A stretch of DNA of 64,000 bases from Aldehydirespirator sp965261105 (lineage in GTDB: Bacteria > Actinomycetota > Acidimicrobiia > Acidimicrobiales > Aldehydirespiratoraceae). How positions within the stretch are numbered: position 1 is the first letter of the stretch; the number at the start of each line of letters is the position of its first letter. The stretch is taken from the NCBI GenBank assembly GCA_965261105.1, contig CBDHCM010000006.1, positions 186,001 through 250,000 of the forward strand, read 5' to 3'. The translations under genes were made by a program, and so were the position numbers. Under the pieces are notes generated by a model. The model searched no databases. It was given only the letters and a program-made list of their open reading frames with translations, and was not told the origin of the DNA. Positions 25,638-33,768 of the stretch are shown piece after piece.

Positions 25638-26895
25638 GGCCGAGCGCTCCTACGAGGTCTACCAGCGGCAGACCTCCAGCGACATCCCCGTCGTCGTCCC
25701 CGCCGGCTTCTGGTCGCGCCCGGAGTTCGCGGCCGATCCCTACCCGACGCTGGCCCTGCTGCGAGAGCATTACCGGTGCTTCCGGGACTGGCACACGAAC
25801 GCCTTCTGGGTGACCAGTTACGACGAGGCGACGTCGGTGATCGCCGACGAGGCCAACTTCGCGGTGAGGCCCCGCCACGCGTCCTACGGCGCCGGCCTGT
25901 TCGGTCGCGACCTCCGTGACGATCCCCCGGTCCGCGACGCGATCGGCTTCGGCATGCAGTCCGCCGCGGAGGCGGTCGCCCGGCGGGCCGCGGACGGACT
26001 CCCTTCGGGCCGCGTTGACCTGATCGGCGGGTTCGTGCACCCGTTCACCGTTGGGCTACTGGCCCGGGTGGCCGGCATGCCCGATGGCCAGGCTGGTCGT
26101 TTCGGTGACCTGTGGCGGGCGATGCAGGAGGGTGTGGGCTGGCATCCCGGCCGGGCCGACGCCGGCATACGGGCCTTCACGGAGCTGGAGGAAATGGTTG
26201 CGCAGATGCTGGCTGCTCCCGGCACCTCGGCGACGCCGAGCGTGCTCTCGGCCGCACTCGACTCGGCCGGCGACGCATCGCCCCACGGCATCGCCCGGGA
26301 CGTGGTGACGACCTTGCTGGAGCTCGACTTCAGGACTCTGGAGGGCTCGCTCGCGAACCTCTTGTGCCTGCTGCTCACCCATGACGATCAGCTGGAGACG
26401 GTGATCGATGAGCCGGACCTGATCATGCGGGCGTGGCAGGAGGCCATGCGCCACAGCCCTCCCGTGATGGAGTCGCACCGTTTCGCGCAGCGTGAGGTCG
26501 AGCGGTTCGGGCGGCTGATACCGCTCGGAAGCCTGGTCGTTTGTTCTGCGGGGGCCGCGAACCGTGATCCCGACTTGTTCTGGGAGCCGGATCGGTTCTG
26601 CATCACCCGCCAGGACCTGGCCCACCGCGAACCCCGGGGCCAGTTCCGGATGGACGGCCTGCCGTCGGGCGTCGCGCCCGGCCTGGTCCCGCTGTCGAGG
26701 ATGCCAGCGCTGCCCGCAGACCGGCCGCCGTCGCTCTACGCACTCACCGCCGACGCCGCGATCGCCGCCACGACAGCCCTTCTGGAACGTTGGGACGGGA
26801 TGCGCCCGGCGTTGACCCATCAGCCCTGTATCGGCTCTCGCTGGGCAGGTGACGACCGCGTCTGCCGGCGTTTGCTGGTCGAACGACGTGATTGA
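25627..26895 (+). CDS. P450 homologue lacking the heme-binding cysteine
   Basis: A 422-residue protein with the P450 fold: DPYPTLALLREHYRCFRDW and FWVTSYDEATSVIADEANF at the N-terminus, and a K-helix EAMR near residue 272. The heme loop is replaced by DGLPSGVAPGLVPLS with no cysteine, and the I-helix (A/G)GxDTT reads LLELDFRTLEG. The frame is intact over the full length, so it is not simply decayed. Heme-free P450 relatives such as EryCII and DesVIII act as protein partners that activate another enzyme. Here the natural partner would be the P450 that overlaps it upstream. Confidence 0.8.
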   Translation: MLAEAERSYEVYQRQTSSDIPVVVPAGFWSRPEFAADPYPTLALLREHYRCFRDWHTNAFWVTSYDEATSVIADEANFAVRPRHASYGAGLFGRDLRDDPPVRDAIGFGMQSAAEAVARRAADGLPSGRVDLIGGFVHPFTVGLLARVAGMPDGQAGRFGDLWRAMQEGVGWHPGRADAGIRAFTELEEMVAQMLAAPGTSATPSVLSAALDSAGDASPHGIARDVVTTLLELDFRTLEGSLANLLCLLLTHDDQLETVIDEPDLIMRAWQEAMRHSPPVMESHRFAQREVERFGRLIPLGSLVVCSAGAANRDPDLFWEPDRFCITRQDLAHREPRGQFRMDGLPSGVAPGLVPLSRMPALPADRPPSLYALTADAAIAATTALLERWDGMRPALTHQPCIGSRWAGDDRVCRRLLVERRD

Positions 26896-27658
26896 CGTGG
26901 CCGGGCAGCCGCGGTCGTCTGCGGTCGATGCGGGGATGGTCAAGCCGGTGCTGTCGGCCTACCGTCAGGTGGCCGACCAGCTCCGTGCTCTGATCGTGAC
27001 CGGTCAGATCCGTCCCGGCGAGCGGCTGCCTTCCGAGGCGAGCCTGGCCGGCCTGTTCGGCGTCAGCCGGGGCACTGTCCGCGAAGCGCTGCGCGAGCTG
27101 TCGGCTCAGGCTCTCGTCGAGACGTCCCGCGGCTCGACGGGCGGGAGTTTCGTCACCCGGCCCGATCCCGAGTCGGTGTCGGAGTTCCTCGAGTCCCGTT
27201 TCGGGCACATGTCCGGCCTGGACATGGTGAGTCTTCCCGACATGCTCCAGGTCCGCGAGATGCTGGAGATTCCCATCGCCCGCCTCGCGGCGGAGAACCG
27301 CACCGAGCAACACCTGGACATGCTTCGCTCCTCGATCGGGATCAGGACCACCGACGACTACCGGCGCACTCTCACCGACGACGGCCCTCCTCACTTCCAC
27401 ACGACGCTGCTTCACGCCGCCGGCAATCCGCTGGTGTCGATCATGGCGCCGCCGGTGTTCAGAGTCCTCCAGTTGAGGTACTTGCGCGACGACCCGCCCG
27501 ACTTCTGGCGGCTAGTGAGCCACGAGCACGAGGCGATCCTCGTGGCCGTCACCGACCGCGATGCCGATGCGGCCGAGACCATGATGCGCAAGCATTTGCA
27601 GTCCCTTCGCGCTGCGTACGAGGCCGGCAGCAGCATGGAGCAACCGGAACCCGACTAG
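26888..27658 (+). CDS. FadR-type GntR transcriptional regulator
   Basis: A GntR regulator of about 256 residues. The winged helix spans residues 20-85 (QLRALIVTGQIRPGERLPSE, then FGVSRGTVREALREL). The C-terminal FCD-like domain keeps the metal-type His/Asp pattern (HFHTTLLHAAGN, HEHEAI). The GTG at 26888 overlaps the P450-like stop; an ATG at 26936 is an alternative start. FadR-type regulators bind short GT/AC palindromes, and ATTGTATACAAT occurs at 30179 with a partner at 31242. I infer that this protein controls the 27.7-33.8 kb genes. Confidence 0.85.
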   Translation: MIDVAGQPRSSAVDAGMVKPVLSAYRQVADQLRALIVTGQIRPGERLPSEASLAGLFGVSRGTVREALRELSAQALVETSRGSTGGSFVTRPDPESVSEFLESRFGHMSGLDMVSLPDMLQVREMLEIPIARLAAENRTEQHLDMLRSSIGIRTTDDYRRTLTDDGPPHFHTTLLHAAGNPLVSIMAPPVFRVLQLRYLRDDPPDFWRLVSHEHEAILVAVTDRDADAAETMMRKHLQSLRAAYEAGSSMEQPEPD

Positions 27659-27694
27659 CCGGCCCGGCCAGCTGGGCCGACCTGGGTCGAGCTG

Positions 27695-28471
27695 TCAGGT
27701 CGCGGCCAGCCGGGCACCGGCGTGGGTCGAGTCGTCAATGGAGATCGGGCGGCCGACCCATAGGCCGATGTTCTGTCCGGTGCGGCCGCCGGGCCCCTCG
27801 GCCAGCAGTTCCAGCAGCAGATCAGCAGTTTGGGATGGCTGCATCCAGCCCTTGGCGGCTGCGTCGGCCCCGTCGCCTTTCCAGGCGAGCAGCATCTCGG
27901 TCACGGTCGCGCCCATGCACAGCGCGTTGACCTGGATGTTGTGCCGGCGCAGGCTGATCGACCAGTCCAGCGTGAGGCCGTTGATCGCCCACTTGGATGC
28001 GTTGTACAGGTCCATCTGGCCGTGGCCGTGAACGTCGACGCCCGGCGGGGGGAACACGTGGTCGGTGCAGACGTTCACGATGTGACCGCCGCCTCCGGCG
28101 ATCATCGCCGGGACCACGGCCCGCCCGAACAGGAAGGATCCCTTGGTGTTGGCGCTCACAATCTCGTCGTAGTCGGCGACGGCTCGGTCCCAGTCGTCGG
28201 TTGGCCCTGTGGCGTAGCCGACCCCAGCGTTGTTCACCAGGATGTCGATGCGGCCGTACGCGGCGACTGCGCCGTCGACGACGGTGCGGACATCGTCGGG
28301 GTCCGCGACGTTGGCGACATAGCTGAGGCCCCCAATGTCGTGCATCGCGTCGCTGCGGTCACAGGCCACGACACGCGCGCCGTGCGCGGTGAGTGCCTCG
28401 CAGAAGGCCCGCCCTAGGCCGCGGGCTGCGCCGGTCACGACGGCGACTTGGCCGTCGAGAATCTTGCTCAT
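27695..28471 (-). CDS. short-chain dehydrogenase/reductase
   Basis: A 258-residue SDR with GAARGLG, NNAGVG and YNASK. The usual catalytic Ser strand reads IVNVCTDHVFPP, so the Ser position is Thr or Cys, which is uncommon. The ATG at 28471 overlaps the Rieske ferredoxin stop by four bases, placing it last in the operon that starts with the diiron oxidase. It is a likely NAD(P)-dependent alcohol dehydrogenase acting on the hydroxylated product. Confidence 0.85.
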   Translation of the reverse strand: MSKILDGQVAVVTGAARGLGRAFCEALTAHGARVVACDRSDAMHDIGGLSYVANVADPDDVRTVVDGAVAAYGRIDILVNNAGVGYATGPTDDWDRAVADYDEIVSANTKGSFLFGRAVVPAMIAGGGGHIVNVCTDHVFPPPGVDVHGHGQMDLYNASKWAINGLTLDWSISLRRHNIQVNALCMGATVTEMLLAWKGDGADAAAKGWMQPSQTADLLLELLAEGPGGRTGQNIGLWVGRPISIDDSTHAGARLAAT

Positions 28472-28860
28472 GGCTCCTCCGGCGCCGCGATGCGGCTGTG
28501 GTCGCTGCTGGCGCGCCCGCTTGGCGTGTCGGGGCCCCGCTTGGCGGGCAGCTCGATGAAGATCTGGCCGTCTCGCACTTCCAGGGCATAGCGGGGCTGG
28601 TAGCGCTCCCGGACCCTGCAGTAGCCGGTGGTGACCTCGTAGGCCCACTGGTGGCCGGCGCACACCAGACGGGCGCCCAGCATCACGCCCTCGTTGAGCT
28701 TGCGGCCCCGGTGGATGCACACGTTCGACAGGGCCACCGGCTCGCCGTCGTTCCACAGCAGCAAGATCTCGTGGCGGTGCAGGTGCACCACGAGCTTGCC
28801 CGCTGAGGCCAGTTCGTCGGCGGTGGCCTCAACCTCGAACCATCCTGTCGGTGCTGCCAT
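28468..28860 (-). CDS. Rieske-type [2Fe-2S] ferredoxin
   Basis: A 130-residue single-domain Rieske protein. The cluster ligands are Cys48-x-His50 (CIHRG) and Cys67-x2-His70 (CAGH), followed by a short C-terminal tail rich in Ser and Pro. It has no membrane segment, so it should be a soluble electron carrier. It is coupled to the SDR gene and lies 22 bases after the plant-type ferredoxin gene. Rieske ferredoxins hand electrons to oxygenases; the diiron oxidase of the same operon is the obvious candidate. Confidence 0.85.
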   Translation of the reverse strand: MAAPTGWFEVEATADELASAGKLVVHLHRHEILLLWNDGEPVALSNVCIHRGRKLNEGVMLGARLVCAGHQWAYEVTTGYCRVRERYQPRYALEVRDGQIFIELPAKRGPDTPSGRASSDHSRIAAPEEP

Positions 28861-28882
28861 TGCTCAGTCCGCCGGCCGTCTC

Positions 28883-29242
28883 TCAGCCGCTGTCGCCGCC
28901 GACCCAGCCCGACCTTGAGCCGCGGCCGCTGCCAGCCTCGTCGTCGAGTCCCACCTGGTCGGGGTTCCAGCTCACGGTCACGTCGCCGCGGGTGTAGGTC
29001 TGGCACGCCAGCCGGTAGCCCTCATCCAGCAGGTCGCCCAGCCGGGCCCGCTCGCGCCGCCGGGGCGGGTCGAGGTTCTCGGCGCCCTCCTCGATCAGCA
29101 GCCGGTCGGTGCCGCAGTTGCCGCTGGCGCACTGCCACGGAACGTCGCAGTCCTCGCGGATGGCCATGCGCAGCACGTTGACCTCGTCGCCCTCGGCGAA
29201 CTCCACGTACTGGTCGACGGTCTTGAAGTAGATGCGCGGCAC
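28883..29242 (-). CDS. [2Fe-2S] ferredoxin with Asp at one ligand position
   Basis: A 119-residue plant-type ferredoxin. The binding loop reads CASGNCGTD: Cys38 and Cys43 are present, but the third ligand position is Asp46 instead of Cys. The fourth is Cys80 in RLACQ. Similar CGxD loops occur in some actinobacterial ferredoxins, as far as I recall, so the cluster may use Asp or another Cys (Cys32 is nearby). The GTG start lies inside a 51-bp tandem duplication, which also places a decoy start upstream. It would feed electrons to the oxidase of this operon. Confidence 0.8.
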   Translation of the reverse strand: MPRIYFKTVDQYVEFAEGDEVNVLRMAIREDCDVPWQCASGNCGTDRLLIEEGAENLDPPRRRERARLGDLLDEGYRLACQTYTRGDVTVSWNPDQVGLDDEAGSGRGSRSGWVGGDSG

Positions 29243-29321
29243 GCTGAATCAGAGCCCCGGTCTCACCGCTGTCTTGAAGTAGATGCGCGGCACGCTGAAT
29301 CAGAGCCCCGGTCTCACCGCT
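29220..29321. repeat. perfect 51-bp tandem duplication over the ferredoxin start
   Basis: Positions 29220-29270 are repeated exactly at 29271-29321. The unit contains the GTG start and first seven codons of the ferredoxin (minus strand). The upstream copy therefore encodes a 14-codon minicistron, VPRIYFKTAVRPGL, that ends 36 bases before the true start. Exact identity suggests a recent slippage event. Confidence 0.95.
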
Positions 29322-29336
29322 GCCGGCCGCTCTCTG

Positions 29337-30086
29337 TCAGCCGACGAGGGCGGGCTCGCGCTCTTCTTCCTCCACCCAGGCGCCGAGGTCGGGCGCGACG
29401 TACGTCTCGTACAGCGCCTTGGTGTAGGCGAAGCGCATGTCGGCCGCCTCGCGCACGAAGTGCAGGCAGCGCTGCTGCAACTCGGGCGTGTCGGCGTACT
29501 TGAGCACGATCTGGTAGCCCCGCTCGCCGTGGATCTCGTCGGAGGTGATGTGCAGGTCGAAGAACTCGGCCTCCCACTCCGAGAACCCGTAGTTGTTGAT
29601 CAGCGTCGGGTACTGGGTGCGGTAGATCGACGGCACCTGAGACTCCAGGCCCACGATGAGCGCCGCGGATGACACCACGAAGTTCTCCCGGCCCGACACG
29701 TAGTACATCCAGCCCTGCATGCCCTTGGCGAACGGCATGGCGTTGTTGCGGTCCTGCACGTAGGCCCGGGTGCCGCCGCACGCCTCGGCGAAGCGGATCA
29801 GCAGGTCGGTGTGGCGGTCGTCGCTGAGTTCCTCCTCGTACATGTTCTGCAGCAGGAAGTCCTTGGCGTCGCGGGCGTGGTCGGGCGTGTTGGCGTACAT
29901 GAGGCCGAGGTAGTCGCCGAACGGGCCGATGTAGTGGTAGTGGTTGGTCGCCCAGTGAACGAAGTGCTGCTTGTGCAGCTTGCCGGTGGCCCAGGCCCGG
30001 CTGAAAGAGGCATCCTTGGCCATGGTGCCCGAGAACGCCTGCTCTAGGGCCACTCTGAACTCGCTGGGTGGCATCAAGTCGGCCAT
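29337..30086 (-). CDS. heme-oxygenase-like diiron oxidase (CADD/TenA fold)
   Basis: A 249-residue helical protein of the TenA/PqqC superfamily. Six residues match the diiron site of Chlamydia CADD in identity and spacing: Glu85-x6-His92, Glu148 and His179-x3-Asp183-x2-His186. That ligand set marks the heme-oxygenase-like diiron oxidases (CADD, UndA, SznF). These use O2 for C-C cleavage, decarboxylation, N-oxygenation or self-modifying chemistry. The gene starts at an ATG with GGAG upstream, just after the TGTATACA palindrome, and leads an operon with two ferredoxins and an SDR. The reaction is unknown. Confidence 0.75.
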   Translation of the reverse strand: MADLMPPSEFRVALEQAFSGTMAKDASFSRAWATGKLHKQHFVHWATNHYHYIGPFGDYLGLMYANTPDHARDAKDFLLQNMYEEELSDDRHTDLLIRFAEACGGTRAYVQDRNNAMPFAKGMQGWMYYVSGRENFVVSSAALIVGLESQVPSIYRTQYPTLINNYGFSEWEAEFFDLHITSDEIHGERGYQIVLKYADTPELQQRCLHFVREAADMRFAYTKALYETYVAPDLGAWVEEEEREPALVG

Positions 30087-30178
30087 TGCGCTTGCTCCCT
30101 GATGGATCGGGATTCGTTGGGTTGGTTCTCTGAGAGGGCAGGGGCGCCGGGGAGAGGTCGGAATCCCCGGCGCCCACC

Positions 30179-30190
30179 ATTGTATACAAT
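30179..30190. promoter_or_regulatory. GntR-type operator candidate, ATTGTATACAAT
   Basis: A perfect 12-base palindrome in the gap between the divergent diiron-oxidase and alpha/beta-hydrolase genes. Its GTATAC core fits the short GT/AC operators of FadR-type GntR proteins, and the same core recurs at 31242. It is AT-rich in a very GC-rich background. Confidence 0.5.
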
Positions 30191-30244
30191 AATGGACGTA
30201 CTGATCGAGCTCAAATCGGGCGGGCTCGGGAGAGGGAGACGGCC

Positions 30245-31207
30245 GTGCACGAGACCGAGGTTGCCTTCTTCAGCGAGGGTGTCAGGCTGAGCGGCCTCTT
30301 GCGCTCCCCGGCGGAGGTGGCGGCCCCGGCGCCGGCCATCGTGCAGGGGCCGGGCTGGCTCGGGCTCAAGGACGCCAAGCTTTACCTGCCCTACCACGAG
30401 GCCCTGACCGCCGCGGGCTTCCATGTGCTGATCTTCGACTACCGCGGCTTCGGCGACTCCGGCGGCGACCGGGGGATCCTGCTGCCCCAGTTGCAGCTCG
30501 AGGACCTGATCAACGCGGTCACCTGCCTGTGCACCCGCGACGACGTCGACTCCGACAACATCGGCACCTTCGGCAGCGGCGGCACCGGAGGGGGCAACGC
30601 GGTGCTTCTGGCCGCGGCCGACCGCCGGGTGCGGGTCGCGGTGTCGCAGGTGCCGGTGGCCGACGGCGAGGACTGGCTGCGCCGGATGCGCCGCGAGTAC
30701 GAGTGGTACGAGTTCCTGGCCCGCCTCGAGGCCGACCGGCGCCGGCGGGTGCTCACCGGCGAGGGCGAGACGGTCCATCCCCGCGAGGAGATCATGGTGC
30801 CCACCCCCGAGCGCCGGGCTTCCAGCGTGAAGGCCGACGTGGACGACCGGATCCCGTCGTCGGTGCCGCTGCGATGCGCCGAGGCGATCATGGACTATCG
30901 CCCCATCGATGTGGTCCACAAGGTGGCACCGGCTGCGCTGATGATCATCGCGGTGGCCGACGACGCCACCACCCCCACCGACCACGCCGAGCGCCTCTAC
31001 GAGCGGGCCGGCGCGCCCAAGAAGCTCATCATGCAGCGCCACACCACCCACTACGCCGCCTACAGGCAGTACGGCCCCGCGGTGATCCCCCAGATGGTCG
31101 ACTGGTTCCGCGACCACTTCACCGGCGGCGCAGTCGAGGTCCACCAGAGCTTGCCGCCGGAGCCCTCCGAACTGCTGATGAAGCACCCCGACGCCGCCGC
31201 CGGCTAG
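30245..31207 (+). CDS. alpha/beta hydrolase with altered nucleophile elbow
   Basis: A 320-residue alpha/beta-hydrolase fold. Strand and helix landmarks are IVQGPGWLGLKDAKLYL, then FHVLIFDYRGFGDSGG. The elbow reads GTFGSGGTGGGNAV, where families of this type have GxSxGG; the aligned nucleophile is Thr unless the earlier Ser is used. An acid (VADDATTPTDHAERLY) and a His (RHTTHYAAY) are in place near the C-terminus. The GTG start follows GAGGGAGA. It is first in the plus-strand operon behind the TGTATACA palindrome. Hydrolysis of an ester, amide or C-C bond is likely. Confidence 0.75.
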   Translation: MHETEVAFFSEGVRLSGLLRSPAEVAAPAPAIVQGPGWLGLKDAKLYLPYHEALTAAGFHVLIFDYRGFGDSGGDRGILLPQLQLEDLINAVTCLCTRDDVDSDNIGTFGSGGTGGGNAVLLAAADRRVRVAVSQVPVADGEDWLRRMRREYEWYEFLARLEADRRRRVLTGEGETVHPREEIMVPTPERRASSVKADVDDRIPSSVPLRCAEAIMDYRPIDVVHKVAPAALMIIAVADDATTPTDHAERLYERAGAPKKLIMQRHTTHYAAYRQYGPAVIPQMVDWFRDHFTGGAVEVHQSLPPEPSELLMKHPDAAAG

Positions 31208-31241
31208 CCGCGCACGGCGCCCGCCAGCCTTCGCCGCCGTC

Positions 31242-31250
31242 TGTATACAA
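31242..31250. promoter_or_regulatory. second TGTATACA operator candidate
   Basis: TGTATACAA lies in the 94-base gap before the amidohydrolase and shares the palindromic core of the site at 30179. Two copies before two transcription units of one cluster suggest a common regulator, most simply the adjacent GntR protein. Confidence 0.45.
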
Positions 31251-31301
31251 TCTGTCGGCAGTGCTGGCCCCGCTCATGACAGTCCCCTTCCCGGCCGTGT
31301 G

Positions 31302-32696
31302 ATGGCGGTGGGCGCGCCCCCCATCGATCGGGTCGTGGCCGGCGGCACTGTGGTGTCCGGCGCCAGGACGCAGCCCGCCGATGTGCTGATCGCGGGCGAG
31401 AAGATCGCGGCCATCGCCGCGCCCGGCGCGATCCCGCTGCCGGAGGCGGTTGAGCGCATCGACGCGTCCGGCAAGTGGGTGCTGCCCGGCATGGTCGACG
31501 TGCACGTGCACCTGCGCGAGCCCGGTTACGTCCACAAGGAGGACATCAGCACCTGCACCGCCGCGGCCGCGGCCGGGGGAGTGACCACCGTGTTCGGGAT
31601 GCCCAACCTCAACCCGGTCACCAAGTCCCGCCAGATCCTCGAGGAACTCTTCGACCTCTACGACGCCAAGAGCATCGTCGACTGGAACCACAACCCGGTG
31701 CCCAGCGTGCTGGCTGAGGTGCAGCCCATGGCCGACGCCGGGGTGGCCGCCTTCAAGATCTACATGGTGGTCGACACCGGCCGCGACTACCCCCACCCGA
31801 GCGGCACCGGCATCCAAGACCACGGGCATCTGCTGCGCATGTTCGAGGCCATCGGCCCCACCGGGCTGCCGTTCATGATCCACCCCCACGACCAGGCGAT
31901 CATGGACGTCACCGAGCAGACCCACTGGGACCGGGGCGACCGCAGCCCGGCCGCATACGCCCAGACACTGGCCACCCACAACGGCCTGATCTGGGACGCC
32001 GCCATCGCCGTGATCCTGCAGATGGCCGAGGCCACCGGCACCAAGCTCCACATCGTGCACATGCAGACCGAGGGGTCGGTGGGGCTGGTGCGCCGGGCCA
32101 AGGAGCGGGGCGTGCCGGTGAGCTGCGAGGTCAACCACTGGGCGCTGTTCCTGTCGCGCTGGACTGACATCGAGAAACTCGGTCCCTACGCCTTGTCGTA
32201 CTGGGTGCCCGACCACCACCGCGAGGCCGTCTGGGGGGCCCTCAACGACGGCACCATCAACATGCTGTCCTCGGACCACGCCCCCCACACCCGGGCCGAG
32301 AAGGAGGTCGGCTGGGAGGACTGCTGGGCCTGCCACACCGGCACTCCCGGCATCCAGGAGCAGTACCCGATGCTGCTGGACTGCTCGATGGACGGGCTGA
32401 TCTCGCTGCCCAGGGTGGCCGAGGTGGTGGCCGAGGAGCCGGCGACGGAGTTCAAGCTGCCCGCCAAGGGGTTCCTGCGGCCCGGCTACGACGCCGACAT
32501 CGTGATCTTCGACCCGGCCGGCCAGACCCGCCACTCGGCCGACACCGTGCTGTCGAAGTGCGGCTGGACCCCCTATGACGGCCGGGTCACCAAGGGCCGG
32601 ATCCATCGCACGATGGTGCGGGGCCGCGACGTGTACGTGGACCGCAAGGTGGTGGGCGAACCCGGCTGGGGCCGCCACGCCCGGCCCACGCCGTGA
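31302..32696 (+). CDS. dihydropyrimidinase/dihydroorotase-like amidohydrolase
   Basis: A 464-residue cyclic-amidohydrolase. The metal motif is DVHVHLREPG near residue 66, the carboxylated lysine is in AFKIYMV near 151, and further metal ligands are in MIHPHD, LHIVHMQ and SSDHAPHT. These fit dihydroorotase, hydantoinase and allantoinase relatives. The DxHxHLREPG form and the SDHAPHT loop lean toward dihydroorotase, but the context (LLM oxidoreductase, diiron oxidase) is catabolic. It probably opens or closes an imide or lactam ring. Confidence 0.85.
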   Translation: MAVGAPPIDRVVAGGTVVSGARTQPADVLIAGEKIAAIAAPGAIPLPEAVERIDASGKWVLPGMVDVHVHLREPGYVHKEDISTCTAAAAAGGVTTVFGMPNLNPVTKSRQILEELFDLYDAKSIVDWNHNPVPSVLAEVQPMADAGVAAFKIYMVVDTGRDYPHPSGTGIQDHGHLLRMFEAIGPTGLPFMIHPHDQAIMDVTEQTHWDRGDRSPAAYAQTLATHNGLIWDAAIAVILQMAEATGTKLHIVHMQTEGSVGLVRRAKERGVPVSCEVNHWALFLSRWTDIEKLGPYALSYWVPDHHREAVWGALNDGTINMLSSDHAPHTRAEKEVGWEDCWACHTGTPGIQEQYPMLLDCSMDGLISLPRVAEVVAEEPATEFKLPAKGFLRPGYDADIVIFDPAGQTRHSADTVLSKCGWTPYDGRVTKGRIHRTMVRGRDVYVDRKVVGEPGWGRHARPTP

Positions 32697-32772
32697 CCTC
32701 GAATCGGCAGCGTTTCGCCTCGTATGGGGTGTATGGCGCTGCCAGTTCCACGACGGAGATCTGGAGGACACG

Positions 32773-33768
32773 ATGACCGATACCGCACACATGAAGTTCG
32801 GGCTGCTGATGCCCCATTTCGGCGGCCACGCCAGCCGCCGGGCCGTGCTCGACGGCGCGGTGCTGGCCGAGAGCTTCGGCTTCGACTCGCTGTGGGTGCG
32901 CGACCACCTGGTGTTCGAGCCCCACTCCGAGATGGAGGCGGCCGACGTCACCTTCTACGAGGCGCTCACCACCCTCACCGCCATCGGCGCGGTCACCGAC
33001 AACATCACGCTGGGCACCGGCTCGCTGATCCCGTTCCGCCACCCCGTCCACACCGCCATCAGCATCGGCACCCTGTGCGCGTTGGTGGGCGACCGGGTGG
33101 TGCTGGGATTCGGGGCCGGCACCTTCGACCACGAGTTCGACGTGATCGACATGGCCGGCGTCGACCGGGTGGGGCTGGTCCGGTCCAATGCCGAGATCCT
33201 GCGTCGCCTGCTAACCGAGGACGGCGTCACCTACCGCGACGACGTCTACTCCTTCGACGACATCTCCATCGAGCCCAAGCCGGGGGCCCCGGTGCCGTTC
33301 TGGTACTGCGGGGCCACCCCCCGCTCGGCCCGGCTGGCCGCCGAGTACTGCGACGGCTGGATGCCGGGGCGCACCACCCTGCTCACCATCGCCGAGCGGG
33401 TGGCCACCATGCGGGAGCTGACCGCAGCCAACGGCCGGCCCATGCCCACGGTGGCGGTGATCCCGCCCACGTCGATCGCGCCCACCCACGATCTGGCCGT
33501 GTCCGGGGTGAACCTCGACGGCCTGCTGGCGTGGGCCAACAGGCGGGGCAAGTGGTGGGCCAAGCCCCCGTCGGGGGAGTTCGCCACCGCCGAGGACATC
33601 GAGGGCTCGCTCATGGCGGGCACCCCCGTCGAGGTGGTCGAGCAGGTTCACCGTTTCGCCGAGGTCGGCGTGGAGCACCTGGTGTTCGACCTGCGCATGA
33701 ACTTCGACCGCTGGTTCGCCTCGGTAGAGCTGCTGGGCCGAGAGGTCCTGCCCGCCCTGCGGGGCTGA
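32773..33768 (+). CDS. LLM-class F420-type oxidoreductase
   Basis: A 331-residue luciferase-like monooxygenase family protein. It starts with FGLLMPHFGGHASRRAV, has GFDSLWVRDHLVFEP near residue 40, the cofactor-pocket segment LGTGSLIPFRHPV near 80, and PVPFWYCGATPRSARLAAEY near 175. A clear GGAGG lies 7 bases before the ATG. It follows the amidohydrolase by 76 bases on the same strand. In this family members either use F420 or FMNH2 with O2; ring-opening of heterocycles by RutA-like enzymes is one known role that would suit an amidohydrolase neighbour. Confidence 0.85.
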   Translation: MTDTAHMKFGLLMPHFGGHASRRAVLDGAVLAESFGFDSLWVRDHLVFEPHSEMEAADVTFYEALTTLTAIGAVTDNITLGTGSLIPFRHPVHTAISIGTLCALVGDRVVLGFGAGTFDHEFDVIDMAGVDRVGLVRSNAEILRRLLTEDGVTYRDDVYSFDDISIEPKPGAPVPFWYCGATPRSARLAAEYCDGWMPGRTTLLTIAERVATMRELTAANGRPMPTVAVIPPTSIAPTHDLAVSGVNLDGLLAWANRRGKWWAKPPSGEFATAEDIEGSLMAGTPVEVVEQVHRFAEVGVEHLVFDLRMNFDRWFASVELLGREVLPALRG

